A stretch of DNA of 64,000 bases from Clostridium aquiflavi (GCF_031344075.1 NZ_JAVJAN010000007.1:34057-98056); one strand, 5' to 3'. Positions 25,920 to 34,568 are shown, numbered from the stretch's first letter. The notes: generated from the letters alone by a model not told the origin. Numbers and translations: made by a program.

Positions 25920-27113
25920 CTACTTTATTTTACTTAAGAATATAGATAATCTATCTATCCCCTTTTCTATTATATCCATTGATGTTGCATATGATAGTCT
26001 TATATAATTTTCTAATCCAAATCCACTACCTGGTATAACAGCCACTTTTTCTTCTTCTAAAAGTACCTTTGAAAATTCAACTGAATTAATTATATTATGC
26101 CCTTTAAAAGTGGTATTTAAATATTTTTCTATATTAACCATTATATAAAATGCACCATTCGGTCTTAAAATTGAAAGCTCATCTATTTTGCTTAATTTAT
26201 CTAGCATAAAGTTTCTTCTACTCTCAAACTCCTTCACCATCTTATCTACTTCTTCTTCAGAACCAGTAAGAGCTTCTATTGAAGCATATTGAGTTATAGA
26301 GTTAACATTTGATGTCATATGACTTTGAATACTAGTCATAAGTTTAGTTATTTTTTCATCAGCAGCAACATATCCTAGTCTCCAACCTGTCATAGCATAT
26401 GTTTTTGATACTCCATTTATAACTATTGTTCTTTTATATGAATCTTCATTTAAACTTGCTATACTTATATGTTCTTCATTATCATATATTAATTTTTCAT
26501 ATATTTCATCTGAAATTATAAATAAATCATGTCTTTTAGCAAAATCCGCAATTTCTTTAAGTTCTTCTTCATGATAAATAGTTCCTGTTGGATTATTAGG
26601 ACTATTTAATAATATTGCTTTTGTCTTACTAGTAACACATTTTTCTAAATCTTCTATTGTATATTTATAATTGTTTTCTTTTATAGTCTCTACAAAAACG
26701 GGGACTCCATCTGCTAATTTAACAAGTTCAGGATAGCTTACCCAATAAGGTACAGGAATAAGCACTTCGTCTCCAGGATTTAAAATTGCCATAAATACAT
26801 TAGCTAAACATTGTTTTGCACCTGTAGATATAGTTATTTGACTTGGTTTATATTCTAAATTATTATCTTTCTTAAACTTTTCACAAATAACTTCTTTTAA
26901 TTCTAATATTCCACCTGCTGGAGTATACTTTGTTTTACCTTCCTCCATAGCTTTTATAGCAGCATTGATAATATTTTGTGGTGTATTGAAATCAGGTTCT
27001 CCTGCTCCAAAACTAACCACATCTACGCCCTCATTTTTTAATGCCTTTGCTTTTGCTGTAATTTCCAAAGTAATTGATGGACTAATATTTTCTGCTTTTT
27101 TAGATAGTTCCAT
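25920..27113 (-). CDS. aspB: Pyridoxal-phosphate aminotransferase (aspartate aminotransferase type)
   Basis: The 397-aa fold-type I class I aminotransferase shows VVSFGAGEPDFNTPQ near residue 33, KYTPAGGILELK near residue 64, LLNSPNNPTGTIY near residue 167, and the PLP-lysine motif VINGVSKTYAMTGWRLGY near residue 230, ending with GFGLENYIRLSYATS. This matches Ibeta-type aspartate/aromatic aminotransferases of Firmicutes; substrate range cannot be read from sequence. The ATG at 27113 follows GGGGGA by seven bases; an ATG at 27128 lies inside that purine tract's upstream side and lacks a site. It is a single-gene unit with a terminator after it. Confidence 0.88.
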   Translation of the reverse strand: MELSKKAENISPSITLEITAKAKALKNEGVDVVSFGAGEPDFNTPQNIINAAIKAMEEGKTKYTPAGGILELKEVICEKFKKDNNLEYKPSQITISTGAKQCLANVFMAILNPGDEVLIPVPYWVSYPELVKLADGVPVFVETIKENNYKYTIEDLEKCVTSKTKAILLNSPNNPTGTIYHEEELKEIADFAKRHDLFIISDEIYEKLIYDNEEHISIASLNEDSYKRTIVINGVSKTYAMTGWRLGYVAADEKITKLMTSIQSHMTSNVNSITQYASIEALTGSEEEVDKMVKEFESRRNFMLDKLSKIDELSILRPNGAFYIMVNIEKYLNTTFKGHNIINSVEFSKVLLEEEKVAVIPGSGFGLENYIRLSYATSMDIIEKGIDRLSIFLSKIK

Positions 27114-27194
27114 TTTTCTTTCCCCCATTTATTACATATTATGCATTAGTATTAATATTATATACAATAAAATATAACATTAATACTTTGAGTT

Positions 27195-27280
27195 GTAAAT
27201 TAAAAAAATCGTCAAAGCGACTTTAGATTCGTCGGTTCTTTTAGCCATACACCCTTTCTAAACGCAGTGCATGTAATATT
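27195..27280 (-). other. Locally GC-richer non-coding island with a possible 22-codon ORF
   Basis: The stretch is richer in G+C than its surroundings. On the minus strand it contains AAAGGGTGT followed by ATGGCTAAAAGAACCGACGA, opening a 22-codon frame (MAKRTDESKVALTIF...) that ends near 27183. Weak complementary pieces (CGAC, GTCG) occur around a run of seven T. It lies upstream of aspB and downstream of the DUF1292 gene terminator. It could be a remnant of a lost gene, a leader peptide or a small RNA; I cannot decide. Confidence 0.3.
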
Positions 27281-27300
27281 AATTCTCTAAATAATAAAAT

Positions 27301-27326
27301 AGACTTTAGTAATGTTACTAAAGTCT
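27301..27326 (-). terminator. Hairpin terminator after the DUF1292 gene
   Basis: AGACTTTAGTAA and TTACTAAAGTCT are perfectly complementary. On the minus strand the stem is followed by ATTTTATTATTT. It lies about 80 bases past the stop at 27408. The U tract is weak, so termination is likely rather than certain. Confidence 0.6.
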
Positions 27327-27407
27327 ATAAAAATATTATAGGAACATATAAGAAAATAATAGATCAAATATACACGTATACTGAGGTATTATTTTTTTAA
27401 ATGTGAC

Positions 27408-27767
27408 TTATTCTTCTGATCCTACTGATTCTTGATAATAAGCTGATACTCTGTCGAATTCTTCTTCGTCAGGAACTACAAGTTCTTCTCCATCAACTCT
27501 AAAAAGATACATTGAACCATCTTCAGCATTTTCAGCTAATACGTATTCTTTTCCTTCAACTTCGAATGCATCAACGATTGGACATGAAACTACATTTCCG
27601 TTATCGTCTTCTAAATCTACAACGAAAGATTCTTCTTCTCCACATCCGCATCCACAGCCTTCATGATCATGGTCTCCACATCCACAACCTTCATGATCAT
27701 GATCGTGTCCACCGCATCCACAAGTGTCGTGTTCTCCACATCCACATTTTTCTAAATCTTTATCCAT
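27408..27767 (-). CDS. DUF1292 protein with a Cys/His-rich N-terminal tail
   Basis: The 119-aa protein has two parts. Residues about 8-46 hold nine Cys and six His in repeats such as CGCG and HDHEGCGCG, an obvious metal-binding candidate. Residues about 48-112 form the acidic DUF1292 domain (DLEDDNGNVVSCPIVDAF, YVLAENAEDGSMYLFRVDGEELVVP) found in Firmicutes, often near ruvX and other housekeeping genes, with no assigned function. AGGAGG lies 11 bases before the ATG. The tail is encoded by imperfect DNA repeats of about 27 bases, so it may expand or shrink by slippage. It is a single-gene unit; function is unknown. Confidence 0.85.
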   Translation of the reverse strand: MDKDLEKCGCGEHDTCGCGGHDHDHEGCGCGDHDHEGCGCGCGEEESFVVDLEDDNGNVVSCPIVDAFEVEGKEYVLAENAEDGSMYLFRVDGEELVVPDEEEFDRVSAYYQESVGSEE

Positions 27768-27938
27768 AATTTAATTATCCTCCTTGCTAACAACTGTTGC
27801 TTTCTTCCATACTAATTCTACCCTTAAATGACTAAAATTAAAACCCCAAATAAAAATTATTTATTTTTTAGCTATTTTTTATTATTAAGCACAATTTAAA
27901 CTTGTACCTGTAAAATTTTACACCCCAGGGGTAAACAC

Positions 27939-27976
27939 AAAAAAAGGATGACCACTTCTTATGGTCACCCTTTTTT
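27939..27976 (-). terminator. Rho-independent terminator after PFOR
   Basis: The minus strand forms a GGGTGACCA/TGGTCATCC stem (one mismatch) around ATAAGAAG, followed by seven U, 24 bases past the PFOR stop. Confidence 0.92.
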
Positions 27977-27999
27977 ATTAAAACTTACTAAACATAATT

Positions 28000-30900
28000 C
28001 TATTGTTCAGCTAATTTCTTGTATCCTTCTAATCTTTCCATTGCATCAGTGTAAGTCTTTTCAAATAATGCTTCTGCAGCTTCTGGGAATGCTTTAGCAA
28101 GTGAAGCGTATCTTACTTCACCCATTAAGAATTCTTTAAAGTCAGCAGTTGGAGCTTTAGAATCTAATGTGAATGGGTTCTTAGTTCCCTTTAATTCTGG
28201 GTTGAATCTGTACATTGCCCAGTATCCACATTCAGTTGCTCTCTTAGCTTCTAATTGGCTGTTACTCATACCAAGCTTAATTCCATGGTTTATACATGGA
28301 GCGTAAGCTATGATTAATGATGGTCCCTTGTAAGCTTCTGCTTCTGCAATAGCTTTAAGAACTTGATTTCTATCAGCTCCCATATTGATTTGAGCTACAT
28401 ATACGTAACCGTAAGTCATAGCCATCATTCCAAGGTCTTTCTTCTTAGTTCTCTTACCTGCAGCAGCAAATTTAGCTATTGCAGCTGTTGGTGTAGATTT
28501 AGAAGATTGTCCACCTGTGTTTGAGTAAACTTCTGTATCAAATACAAATACATTTACATCTTCTCCTGAAGCAAGTACGTGGTCAACTCCACCGTATCCG
28601 ATGTCGTAAGCCCAACCGTCTCCTCCGAAGATCCATTGAGATCTCTTAACGAAGTAGTCTTTTTCAGCTAAAATTTCTTTAGCAGCTTCTGTACCAGATT
28701 TTTCTAAAGCAGCAACTAATTTAGTAGCTCTATCTCTAGTTCCAGCACCTTCGTTCATGTTATCTAACCAATCTTGTAATTCAGCTTTAGCTGGATCATT
28801 GGCAGCTATAGCAGCTTCTGCTCTTTCTTGGATTCTTTCTCTTATAGCTCTAACTCCTAAGAACATACCTAATCCATATTCAGCATTATCTTCGAATAAT
28901 GAGTTAGCCCAAGCTGGACCATGTCCTTCTTTATTCTTAGTATATGGAGTTGAAGGTGCAGATCCACCCCAGATTGATGAACATCCAGTTGCATTAGCGA
29001 TCATCATTCTATCTCCAAATAATTGAGTTATAAGCTTAGCGTATGGAGTTTCTCCACAACCAGCACAAGCTCCTGAGAATTCAAGTAATGGTTGCTCAAA
29101 TTGGCTACCCTTTACTGTATTTTTGTTCATTGGGTTCTTTTTAGCTGATACTTCATCTACTAAGTAATCCCAAACTTCGATTTGATTGTGTTGGCTTTCT
29201 TGTGGTTTCATAACTAATGCTTTTCCTGGAGCAGGACAAATTTGAGCACAGTTTCCACAACCAGAACAATCTAGTGGTGCAACACCCATAGTGTAGAATA
29301 ATTTTTCTTCACTCTTAAGAGCTTTAGCATCAACTATTGTTGCATCAGCAGGTGCAGCATTCTTTTCTGCTTCATTTAATAATATTGGTCTTATAGAAGC
29401 ATGTGGACATACTAATGAACATTGGTTACATTGAATACATTTTTCAGCATCCCATACAGGAACATTAACTGCAATTCCTCTCTTTTCGAATGCTGCAGTA
29501 CCAGCTTCAAATGTACCATCTTCCATTCCAACGAAAGCAGAAACTGGAAGAGAATCTCCTTCTTGTCTGTTCATTGGAACAACTATATTCTTAACGAATT
29601 CTGAAGCATTCTTAAGTGGAGCTACTTCTTCGTCTTTAACAGTCTTCCAAGCTTCTGGAATCTTGATTTCAACGATAGATTCAACACCCTTATCGATTGC
29701 TGCGTTGTTCATATTAACAACTTTTTCACCCTTCTTACCATAAGAAGTTACAACTGAGTCTTTTAAGTATTTAACAGCATCTTCAACTGGGATAATGTTA
29801 GCTAACTTGAAGAAAGCTGATTGCATTATCATGTTGATTCTTCCGCCAAGACCTATTTCTTGAGCTATAGCAACAGCATTTAAAGTATAGAACTTAATAT
29901 TGTTGTTTGCCATAAATCTCTTATATGCAGCAGGTAACTTTTCTTCTAATTCTTCTGGAGTCCAGATAGTATTTAATAAGAAAGTTGCTCCTGGTTTTAA
30001 TCCTTCTAATACGTTATATTTATGAACGTATGATTGATTAGAACAAGATACAAAATCTGCTTTGTTGATTAAGTATGGAGACTTAATTGCCTTCTTACCA
30101 AATCTTAAGTGAGATACTGTAATTCCGCCTGATTTCTTTGAATCATAGAAGAAGTATCCTTGAGCATACATGTCTGTATGGTCTCCAATGATCTTTATAG
30201 CACTCTTGTTTGCTCCAACAGTACCATCTGATCCTAATCCCCAGAACTTACAAGCTGTAGTTCCTTCTGGAGTAGCATCTATATCTTCAGTTACTTCTAA
30301 TGAAGTATTTGTAATATCATCAACGATTCCTATAGTGAATCCATTCTTTGGTTCAGCTTTTGCTAAGTTATCATAAACAGCAGCAATATGAGCTGGATTT
30401 GGATCTTTTGATCCTAAACCAAATCTTCCGCCAATTATAACAGGAGCATTTTCTTTTCCGTAGAATGCATTTCTAATGTCTAAGTATAATGGTTCTCCAT
30501 CAGCACCTGGTTCTTTAGTCTTATCTAAAACAGCGATTTTCTTAACAGTGCTTGGAATAGCAGCTATTAATTTTTCAACTGAGAATGGTCTGTAAAGTCT
30601 TACTTTAACAAGACCAACTTTTTGTCCATGTGCATTTAAGTAATCTACAGTTTCTTCAGCTACATCTGTTACTGAACCCATTGCTATAACTACTCTGTCT
30701 GCATCTTTAGCACCATAGTAGTCGAAACAATGATATTCTCTACCAGTTATTTTAGTGATTTCAGCCATATAGCTTTCAACCATATCTGGTAACTCATTGT
30801 AGAATTTATTTACTGATTCTCTTTCTTGGAAGTAAATATCAGCATTTTGAGCTGTACCTCTAGTTACAGGATGATCTGGATTTAAAGCTCTTGCTCTGAA

Positions 30901-31503
30901 AGCTTTAACAGAATCCATGTCAACTAATTTAGCTAACTCATCATATTCTAATACTTCGATTTTTTGAATTTCGTGAGAAGTTCTAAAACCATCAAAGAAG
31001 TTTAAGAATGGAATTCTAGATTTTATAGCAGTTAAATGTGCTACTGCTGATAAATCCATAACTTCTTGAACTGATCCTTCAGCAAGCATTGCAAATCCAG
31101 TTTGTCTTGCTGCCATAACGTCTTGGTGATCTCCAAATATGTTTAATGAAGATGTAGCTAGAGCTCTAGCTGAAACGTGGAATACTCCTGGTAACATTTC
31201 ACCTGATATCTTGTACATATTTGGTATCATTAATAATAAACCTTGTGAAGCTGTGTAAGTAGTTGTTAATGCTCCAGCTTGTAAAGAACCGTGAACTGCT
31301 CCAGCAGCACCTGCTTCTGATTGCATTTCCATTACTTTAACAGTTTGTCCAAATATATTCTTTCTTCCTTGTGCAACCCATTCATCAACATGTTCTGCCA
31401 TTGGTGATGATGGTGTTATTGGATATATTGCAGTTACTTCTGTGAACGCATAAGATACGTGAGCTGCTGCAGTATTACCATCCATAGTTTTCATTTTTCT
31501 CAT
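28000..31503 (-). CDS. nifJ: Pyruvate:ferredoxin (flavodoxin) oxidoreductase, single-chain
   Basis: The 1167-aa enzyme decarboxylates pyruvate to acetyl-CoA and CO2 with ferredoxin or flavodoxin as electron acceptor, the central energy step in clostridial fermentation. It has the N-terminal pyrimidine-binding domain (MDGNTAAAHVSYAFTEVTAIYPITPSSPMAEH is its opening region), a gamma-type domain, two 4Fe-4S motifs (CIQCNQCSLVCP near residue 690, CSGCGNCAQICP near residue 746), a third cluster site with CAGCGETPYAK, and the TPP/Mg motif GDGWAYDIGYGG with NTGGQSSKSTP. Codon use is strongly biased, as expected for a very highly expressed gene. AAGGGG lies seven bases before the ATG. A flavodoxin gene lies just upstream. 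Confidence 0.97.
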   Translation of the reverse strand: MRKMKTMDGNTAAAHVSYAFTEVTAIYPITPSSPMAEHVDEWVAQGRKNIFGQTVKVMEMQSEAGAAGAVHGSLQAGALTTTYTASQGLLLMIPNMYKISGEMLPGVFHVSARALATSSLNIFGDHQDVMAARQTGFAMLAEGSVQEVMDLSAVAHLTAIKSRIPFLNFFDGFRTSHEIQKIEVLEYDELAKLVDMDSVKAFRARALNPDHPVTRGTAQNADIYFQERESVNKFYNELPDMVESYMAEITKITGREYHCFDYYGAKDADRVVIAMGSVTDVAEETVDYLNAHGQKVGLVKVRLYRPFSVEKLIAAIPSTVKKIAVLDKTKEPGADGEPLYLDIRNAFYGKENAPVIIGGRFGLGSKDPNPAHIAAVYDNLAKAEPKNGFTIGIVDDITNTSLEVTEDIDATPEGTTACKFWGLGSDGTVGANKSAIKIIGDHTDMYAQGYFFYDSKKSGGITVSHLRFGKKAIKSPYLINKADFVSCSNQSYVHKYNVLEGLKPGATFLLNTIWTPEELEEKLPAAYKRFMANNNIKFYTLNAVAIAQEIGLGGRINMIMQSAFFKLANIIPVEDAVKYLKDSVVTSYGKKGEKVVNMNNAAIDKGVESIVEIKIPEAWKTVKDEEVAPLKNASEFVKNIVVPMNRQEGDSLPVSAFVGMEDGTFEAGTAAFEKRGIAVNVPVWDAEKCIQCNQCSLVCPHASIRPILLNEAEKNAAPADATIVDAKALKSEEKLFYTMGVAPLDCSGCGNCAQICPAPGKALVMKPQESQHNQIEVWDYLVDEVSAKKNPMNKNTVKGSQFEQPLLEFSGACAGCGETPYAKLITQLFGDRMMIANATGCSSIWGGSAPSTPYTKNKEGHGPAWANSLFEDNAEYGLGMFLGVRAIRERIQERAEAAIAANDPAKAELQDWLDNMNEGAGTRDRATKLVAALEKSGTEAAKEILAEKDYFVKRSQWIFGGDGWAYDIGYGGVDHVLASGEDVNVFVFDTEVYSNTGGQSSKSTPTAAIAKFAAAGKRTKKKDLGMMAMTYGYVYVAQINMGADRNQVLKAIAEAEAYKGPSLIIAYAPCINHGIKLGMSNSQLEAKRATECGYWAMYRFNPELKGTKNPFTLDSKAPTADFKEFLMGEVRYASLAKAFPEAAEALFEKTYTDAMERLEGYKKLAEQ

Positions 31504-31535
31504 CGCGTGACCCCTTCTTTCTATTATTAAAAAAA

Positions 31536-31556
31536 TGTTAAATTAAAAATTTAACA
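31536..31556. promoter_or_regulatory. Perfect palindrome upstream of PFOR
   Basis: Arms TGTTAAATT and AATTTAACA flank AAA, 33 bases before the PFOR start. The size and symmetry suit an operator. It is not a canonical Rex site, because the TGTTAA/TTAACA halves are nine bases apart rather than four. Confidence 0.4.
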
Positions 31557-31572
31557 ATGTATTATATTATAA

Positions 31573-31595
31573 AAGTAAGTCTTGATGACTTACTT
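31573..31595 (-). terminator. Hairpin after flavodoxin
   Basis: AAGTAAGTC and GACTTACTT pair around five bases, with TTATAATATA following on the minus strand. It is only 12 bases past the flavodoxin stop. The U tract is poor, so it may be a partial terminator that lets some transcripts reach PFOR. Confidence 0.5.
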
Positions 31596-31606
31596 AATAA
31601 ACACTA

Positions 31607-32032
31607 TTATTTAGCAAGTTTTTTACCTAGCAATTGTGCATTTTCTAAATTTTCTTTTGTTGGGAATTCTTTTACAACCAATTCTCCAATGCAATTAAAT
31701 CCATATGATTTCATTGTATTAGACCATAATTTAATAAACATATCATTTGTCCATCCATGACTCCCAAACAAAATACATTTTTTATTATCAATAGATAAAC
31801 CCTTTAAACTATCAATAAATGGTTGCATTTCCTGTTCTTCTATATTATCTTGGTCCATTGCAGGACTTCCAAATGCTACAGAATCTGCTTCTAAAACATC
31901 ATTAATAGTCGCATCAGCAACATGTTTTAAAGTTACCTTTGCTCCAGATTCCTCAGCGCTATCCGCAATCATATTCGCAAGTATTTCTACACTACCACCA
32001 CAACTCCAGTAAATGATTGACACTTTTTTCAT
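31607..32032 (-). CDS. Flavodoxin
   Basis: The 141-aa flavodoxin-fold protein opens with MKKVSIIYWSCGGSVEILANMI, an FMN phosphate-binding loop of the short-chain type (the common T-x-T-G-N-T is replaced by SCGGSVE). It continues with DSVAFGSPAMDQDNIE (aromatic/FMN loop) and CILFGSHGWTND near residue 85. It would carry electrons as an alternative to ferredoxin. The ATG at 32032 is chosen because the fold starts there; the frame is open to 32071. PFOR, its probable electron donor, is the next gene downstream, 104 bases away. Confidence 0.88.
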   Translation of the reverse strand: MKKVSIIYWSCGGSVEILANMIADSAEESGAKVTLKHVADATINDVLEADSVAFGSPAMDQDNIEEQEMQPFIDSLKGLSIDNKKCILFGSHGWTNDMFIKLWSNTMKSYGFNCIGELVVKEFPTKENLENAQLLGKKLAK

Positions 32033-32213
32033 AAATAGCACCATTCCTTCCAACACACAATAAATAGTCATTATTATAGTACATTATAATTGTACTATAA
32101 ATTAACTTACACACTTTATTATATATCACATAATTTTTTTTGCAAGTTTTGATTATCTAAAGTTGATTAATTATCCAATTTATTCATTAAAATATTTACA
32201 TCTATGAATATTT

Positions 32214-33290
32214 TTATCCTTTAATACTTTTTAATATCACTTCTATAATTAAATCAATACTATTTTTTCCATTCATATTATTCATTGCATTAATTATAGT
32301 TTTTTTATTAGATTTTAATTCTAGAATCTTATTACATAATGTATCATTTATAAGTTCTTCTTCATTTAACACTAAAGCATATCCCTCTTTTTTAAATGAA
32401 TTTGCATTTAAGATTTGATCACCTCTGCTAGCTTTTTTAGAAAGCGGTACTAAAAGCATTGGTTTTCTTAACGCTAAAAATTCAAATATTGAATTTGCTC
32501 CAGCTCTAGATATTATATAATCAGCTGTATTCATTAAATGTGGTAATTCTTCTGATACGTATTCAAATTGTTTATAACCAGATTTATTTAGAAAATTATT
32601 ATCTAAATTCCCATTTCCACAAATATGAATAATATTAAAATCCCTCAACAATAAATCTAAATTGCCTCTTATTTGATCATTGATTATTTTAGATCCTAAA
32701 CTTCCACCCATTATTAAAAGCACTTCTTTTTCTTGTTTAAATCCACAAATCTTTAGACCTTCTTCTCTACTTCCATGTAAGATTTCATTTCTTATAGGAC
32801 TTCCTGTAAGTACTCCTTTATTATCTTTTATAAATTTAAGACTTTCTCTAAAAGTTACACATAGTTTGCTGCAAAAAGGTGCACTTAATTTATTAGCAAG
32901 ACCTGGAGTCATGTCAGATTCATGTGCTACAACTGGTATTTTTCTTAAATGTGCAGCTATAACAACTGGAACAGCTACAAAGCCACCTTTTGAAAATACT
33001 ACATCTGGCTTTTCCTTCTTTAATATTTTGTTTGCATCTTTAATTCCTTTTAACACTTTAAAAGGATCAGTAAAGTTTTTTAAATCAAAATATCGTCTTA
33101 ACTTTCCTGATGATATCTGAAAATATGGAATATTATTATTTTTAATTATTTCTTTTTCTATCCCATTTTTACTTCCAATATATTTAACTTCAAATCCATT
33201 TTCTTTAAGTGCTGGTACTAAAGCTAAATTAGGTGTTACATGCCCCGCAGTACCTCCACCTGTCATTATTACTTTATATTTATACACCAA
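32214..33290 (-). CDS. murG: UDP-GlcNAc:lipid I GlcNAc transferase MurG
   Basis: The 358-aa GT28 enzyme makes lipid II for peptidoglycan at the inner face of the membrane. It has the glycine-rich MTGGGTAGHVTPNLAL loop (residues about 9-24), the acceptor-site segment VVAHESDMTPGLANKL near residue 122, LLIMGGSLGSKIINDQI near residue 190 and the donor-binding SRAGANSIFEFLALRKPMLLVPL near residue 262. Start is a GTG at 33290, eight bases after AGGAT. It stands apart from the usual division/cell-wall cluster, which is common in Clostridium. Confidence 0.94.
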   Translation of the reverse strand: MVYKYKVIMTGGGTAGHVTPNLALVPALKENGFEVKYIGSKNGIEKEIIKNNNIPYFQISSGKLRRYFDLKNFTDPFKVLKGIKDANKILKKEKPDVVFSKGGFVAVPVVIAAHLRKIPVVAHESDMTPGLANKLSAPFCSKLCVTFRESLKFIKDNKGVLTGSPIRNEILHGSREEGLKICGFKQEKEVLLIMGGSLGSKIINDQIRGNLDLLLRDFNIIHICGNGNLDNNFLNKSGYKQFEYVSEELPHLMNTADYIISRAGANSIFEFLALRKPMLLVPLSKKASRGDQILNANSFKKEGYALVLNEEELINDTLCNKILELKSNKKTIINAMNNMNGKNSIDLIIEVILKSIKG

Positions 33291-33699
33291 AACTCATCCT
33301 TTCATTATTACTAAGAACAAAAGTAGCTAAGCCACAATTTGTTTGTTGAAGTTCTTTCTAATCTATATTACATGATCTTTTTAAAATCACATTATTCTAT
33401 ATAATACTTTTTAATTATAATAATTCTACTTATACATTATAACTATTAATTCCTATTAGTCACCATAAAAATACACTTATTGTTTATAATTCATCAGAAA
33501 TATTTTAAATTAATTCTTTTAAATAGCCTATGTTTTAGCAGAGTGCTGATATATTCATTTAAAATAGAGCCTTTAAATAAAATATTTCATCTTCTATCTT
33601 TTTATTTATATGTACTAATCAAATCCTTATTTACCGTAATTTATATATTATAAAATCGGATTTTTTACACAAGCTATAGACATAAAGGAGGTGATAAAT
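33291..33699. other. Intergenic region between murG and the SASP gene
   Basis: This 409-base divergent gap holds a short family B repeat flank (AAAAGTAGCTAAGCCACAAT, from 33313) and a family C arm at 33527-33558 (TGTTTTAGCAGAGTGCTGAT). The SASP promoter must lie here, but no sporulation sigma motif was convincing. Nothing else is recognisable. Confidence 0.5.
33527..33558. repeat. Family C repeat arm
   Basis: CTATGTTTTAGCAGAGTGCT followed by GATATATTCAT matches the left arm of the 49110-49195 element and the arms at 38072 and 59558. It lies in the murG-SASP gap. Confidence 0.5.
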
Positions 33700-33897
33700 A
33701 TGAATAATAACAGCGGATATAATAATCCTATAGTTCCAGAAGCTAAAGGGAAGTTAGCACAATTCAAAAATGAAGTTGCTAATGAAATGGGTGTACCATT
33801 TAAAGAATATAATGGAGACCTAAGTTCAAAACAATGCGGAAGCGTTGGTGGAGAAATGGTTAAAAGAATGGTAAAACAATATGAAAATAATCTATAA
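33700..33897 (+). CDS. Alpha/beta-type small acid-soluble spore protein (SASP)
   Basis: The 65-aa protein has the alpha/beta SASP pattern: IVPEAKGKLAQFKNEVANEMGVPF, which contains the site cut by germination protease GPR, then SSKQCGSVGGEMVKRMV with the conserved Gly-Gly-x-Met and a Lys/Arg-rich DNA-binding end. SASPs coat spore DNA and protect it from UV and heat. The ATG at 33700 is eight bases after AAGGAGG; a GTG three codons earlier overlaps that site. It should be made in the forespore under SigG. The presence of this gene marks the organism as a spore former. Confidence 0.93.
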   Translation: MNNNSGYNNPIVPEAKGKLAQFKNEVANEMGVPFKEYNGDLSSKQCGSVGGEMVKRMVKQYENNL

Positions 33898-33915
33898 CTA
33901 TTTAACACTCCTATA

Positions 33916-34071
33916 AAAAAGTGTCTAGACCACATTTGTTAGTTGAAAATTGAAAGTTGAGAGTTCAGAGTTTCGTTTGAAATCTAAAAATTTTCTAAAA
34001 ATATATATTTTAGAATTTTATCAAAGATTTTTTCTTTTACTCTCTACTCCTAGCTTTCAATTATCAACTAA
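33916..34071. repeat. Dispersed hairpin repeat family B, copy 2
   Basis: The left side runs AAAAGTGTCTAGACCACATTTGTTAG and then TTGAAAATTGAAAGTTGAGA; the right arm ends CTTTCAATTATCAACTAA at 34071. The arms are imperfectly complementary around an AT-rich centre. It matches copy 1 at 10366-10525 in both arms and in the outer flank. No ORF is inside. Confidence 0.68.
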
Positions 34072-34275
34072 TTTCTATGTCATTTTTATTTATCTCAATT
34101 TTTTAAAGTTTAAAAATTATATATTTTCTTTTGTGCCTTTCATTATGGAGTTTTATAAAGATTAGTATTCCTATTAGAAACCATAAAATTTCATAAACAT
34201 ATCTAAATATTAAATAAATTCTGAAAATATTCTGAAAATAGTATTGTTTTTTATTTAACAATGTAGTATATTATA

Positions 34276-34317
34276 CCTATAAAGTTAAATAAAAACTTTA
34301 ATTGCTGTTTATAGGTT
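34276..34317 (+). promoter_or_regulatory. Overlapping alternative stems far upstream of the CoA-transferase
   Basis: Outer arms ACCTATAAA (34276-34284) and TTTATAGGT (34309-34317) compete with inner arms AAAGTT (34282-34287) and AACTTT (34295-34300). This could be an operator or a switching RNA element in a long 5' region. Nothing confirms either. Confidence 0.3.
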
Positions 34318-34527
34318 TATATTTTTATATTATCAATATAAAAACTGTATTATTTATGACAATATAAGCATATAAATAACACATATTAATCAATATCATA
34401 TATTTACTAGAAAATTAGTTATTATTAAATTTATATTATATAGTATTCAACAATATAATATAAGAATATTATATAAGATATTGATAACTTTTACACTACA
34501 AAAGCAAACGTTTTTTTATAAATTTAT

Positions 34528-34545
34528 TTGTTAATAAAATAACAT
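34528..34545. promoter_or_regulatory. Possible Rex operator before the CoA-transferase
   Basis: TTGTTAATAAAATAACAT has a perfect left half of the Rex consensus TTGTTAA-N4-TTAACAA, the right spacer and five of seven matches in the right half. It lies 23 bases before the ATG, just ahead of the ribosome site. Rex senses NADH/NAD and controls fermentative acid pathways in clostridia. Confidence 0.4.
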
Positions 34546-34568
34546 TCATTAGCTAGGAGGATACTTTT

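Noticed and set aside
27129..27407. Riboswitch or T-box leader for the aspartate-type aminotransferase
   Set aside because: I found no T-box sequence, specifier stem or known aptamer core; only a short GC-richer patch and a terminator for the upstream gene are present.
27512..27769. Plus-strand Leu/His-rich frame opposite the Cys/His tail gene
   Set aside because: It is the complement of the repeated CGCG/HDH codons; the minus-strand frame has the ribosome site and a known domain.
31536..31556. Canonical Rex site before PFOR
   Set aside because: The TGTTAA and TTAACA halves are separated by nine bases, not four, so it was listed only as an unassigned palindrome.
33648..33935. Minus-strand frame opposite the SASP gene
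   Set aside because: The plus-strand SASP has a strong AAGGAGG site and clear family motifs; the antisense frame has neither.
10366..34071. CRISPR array suggested by recurring repeats
   Set aside because: Copies are tens of kilobases apart, palindromic and of uneven length, with no regular spacers and no cas genes.
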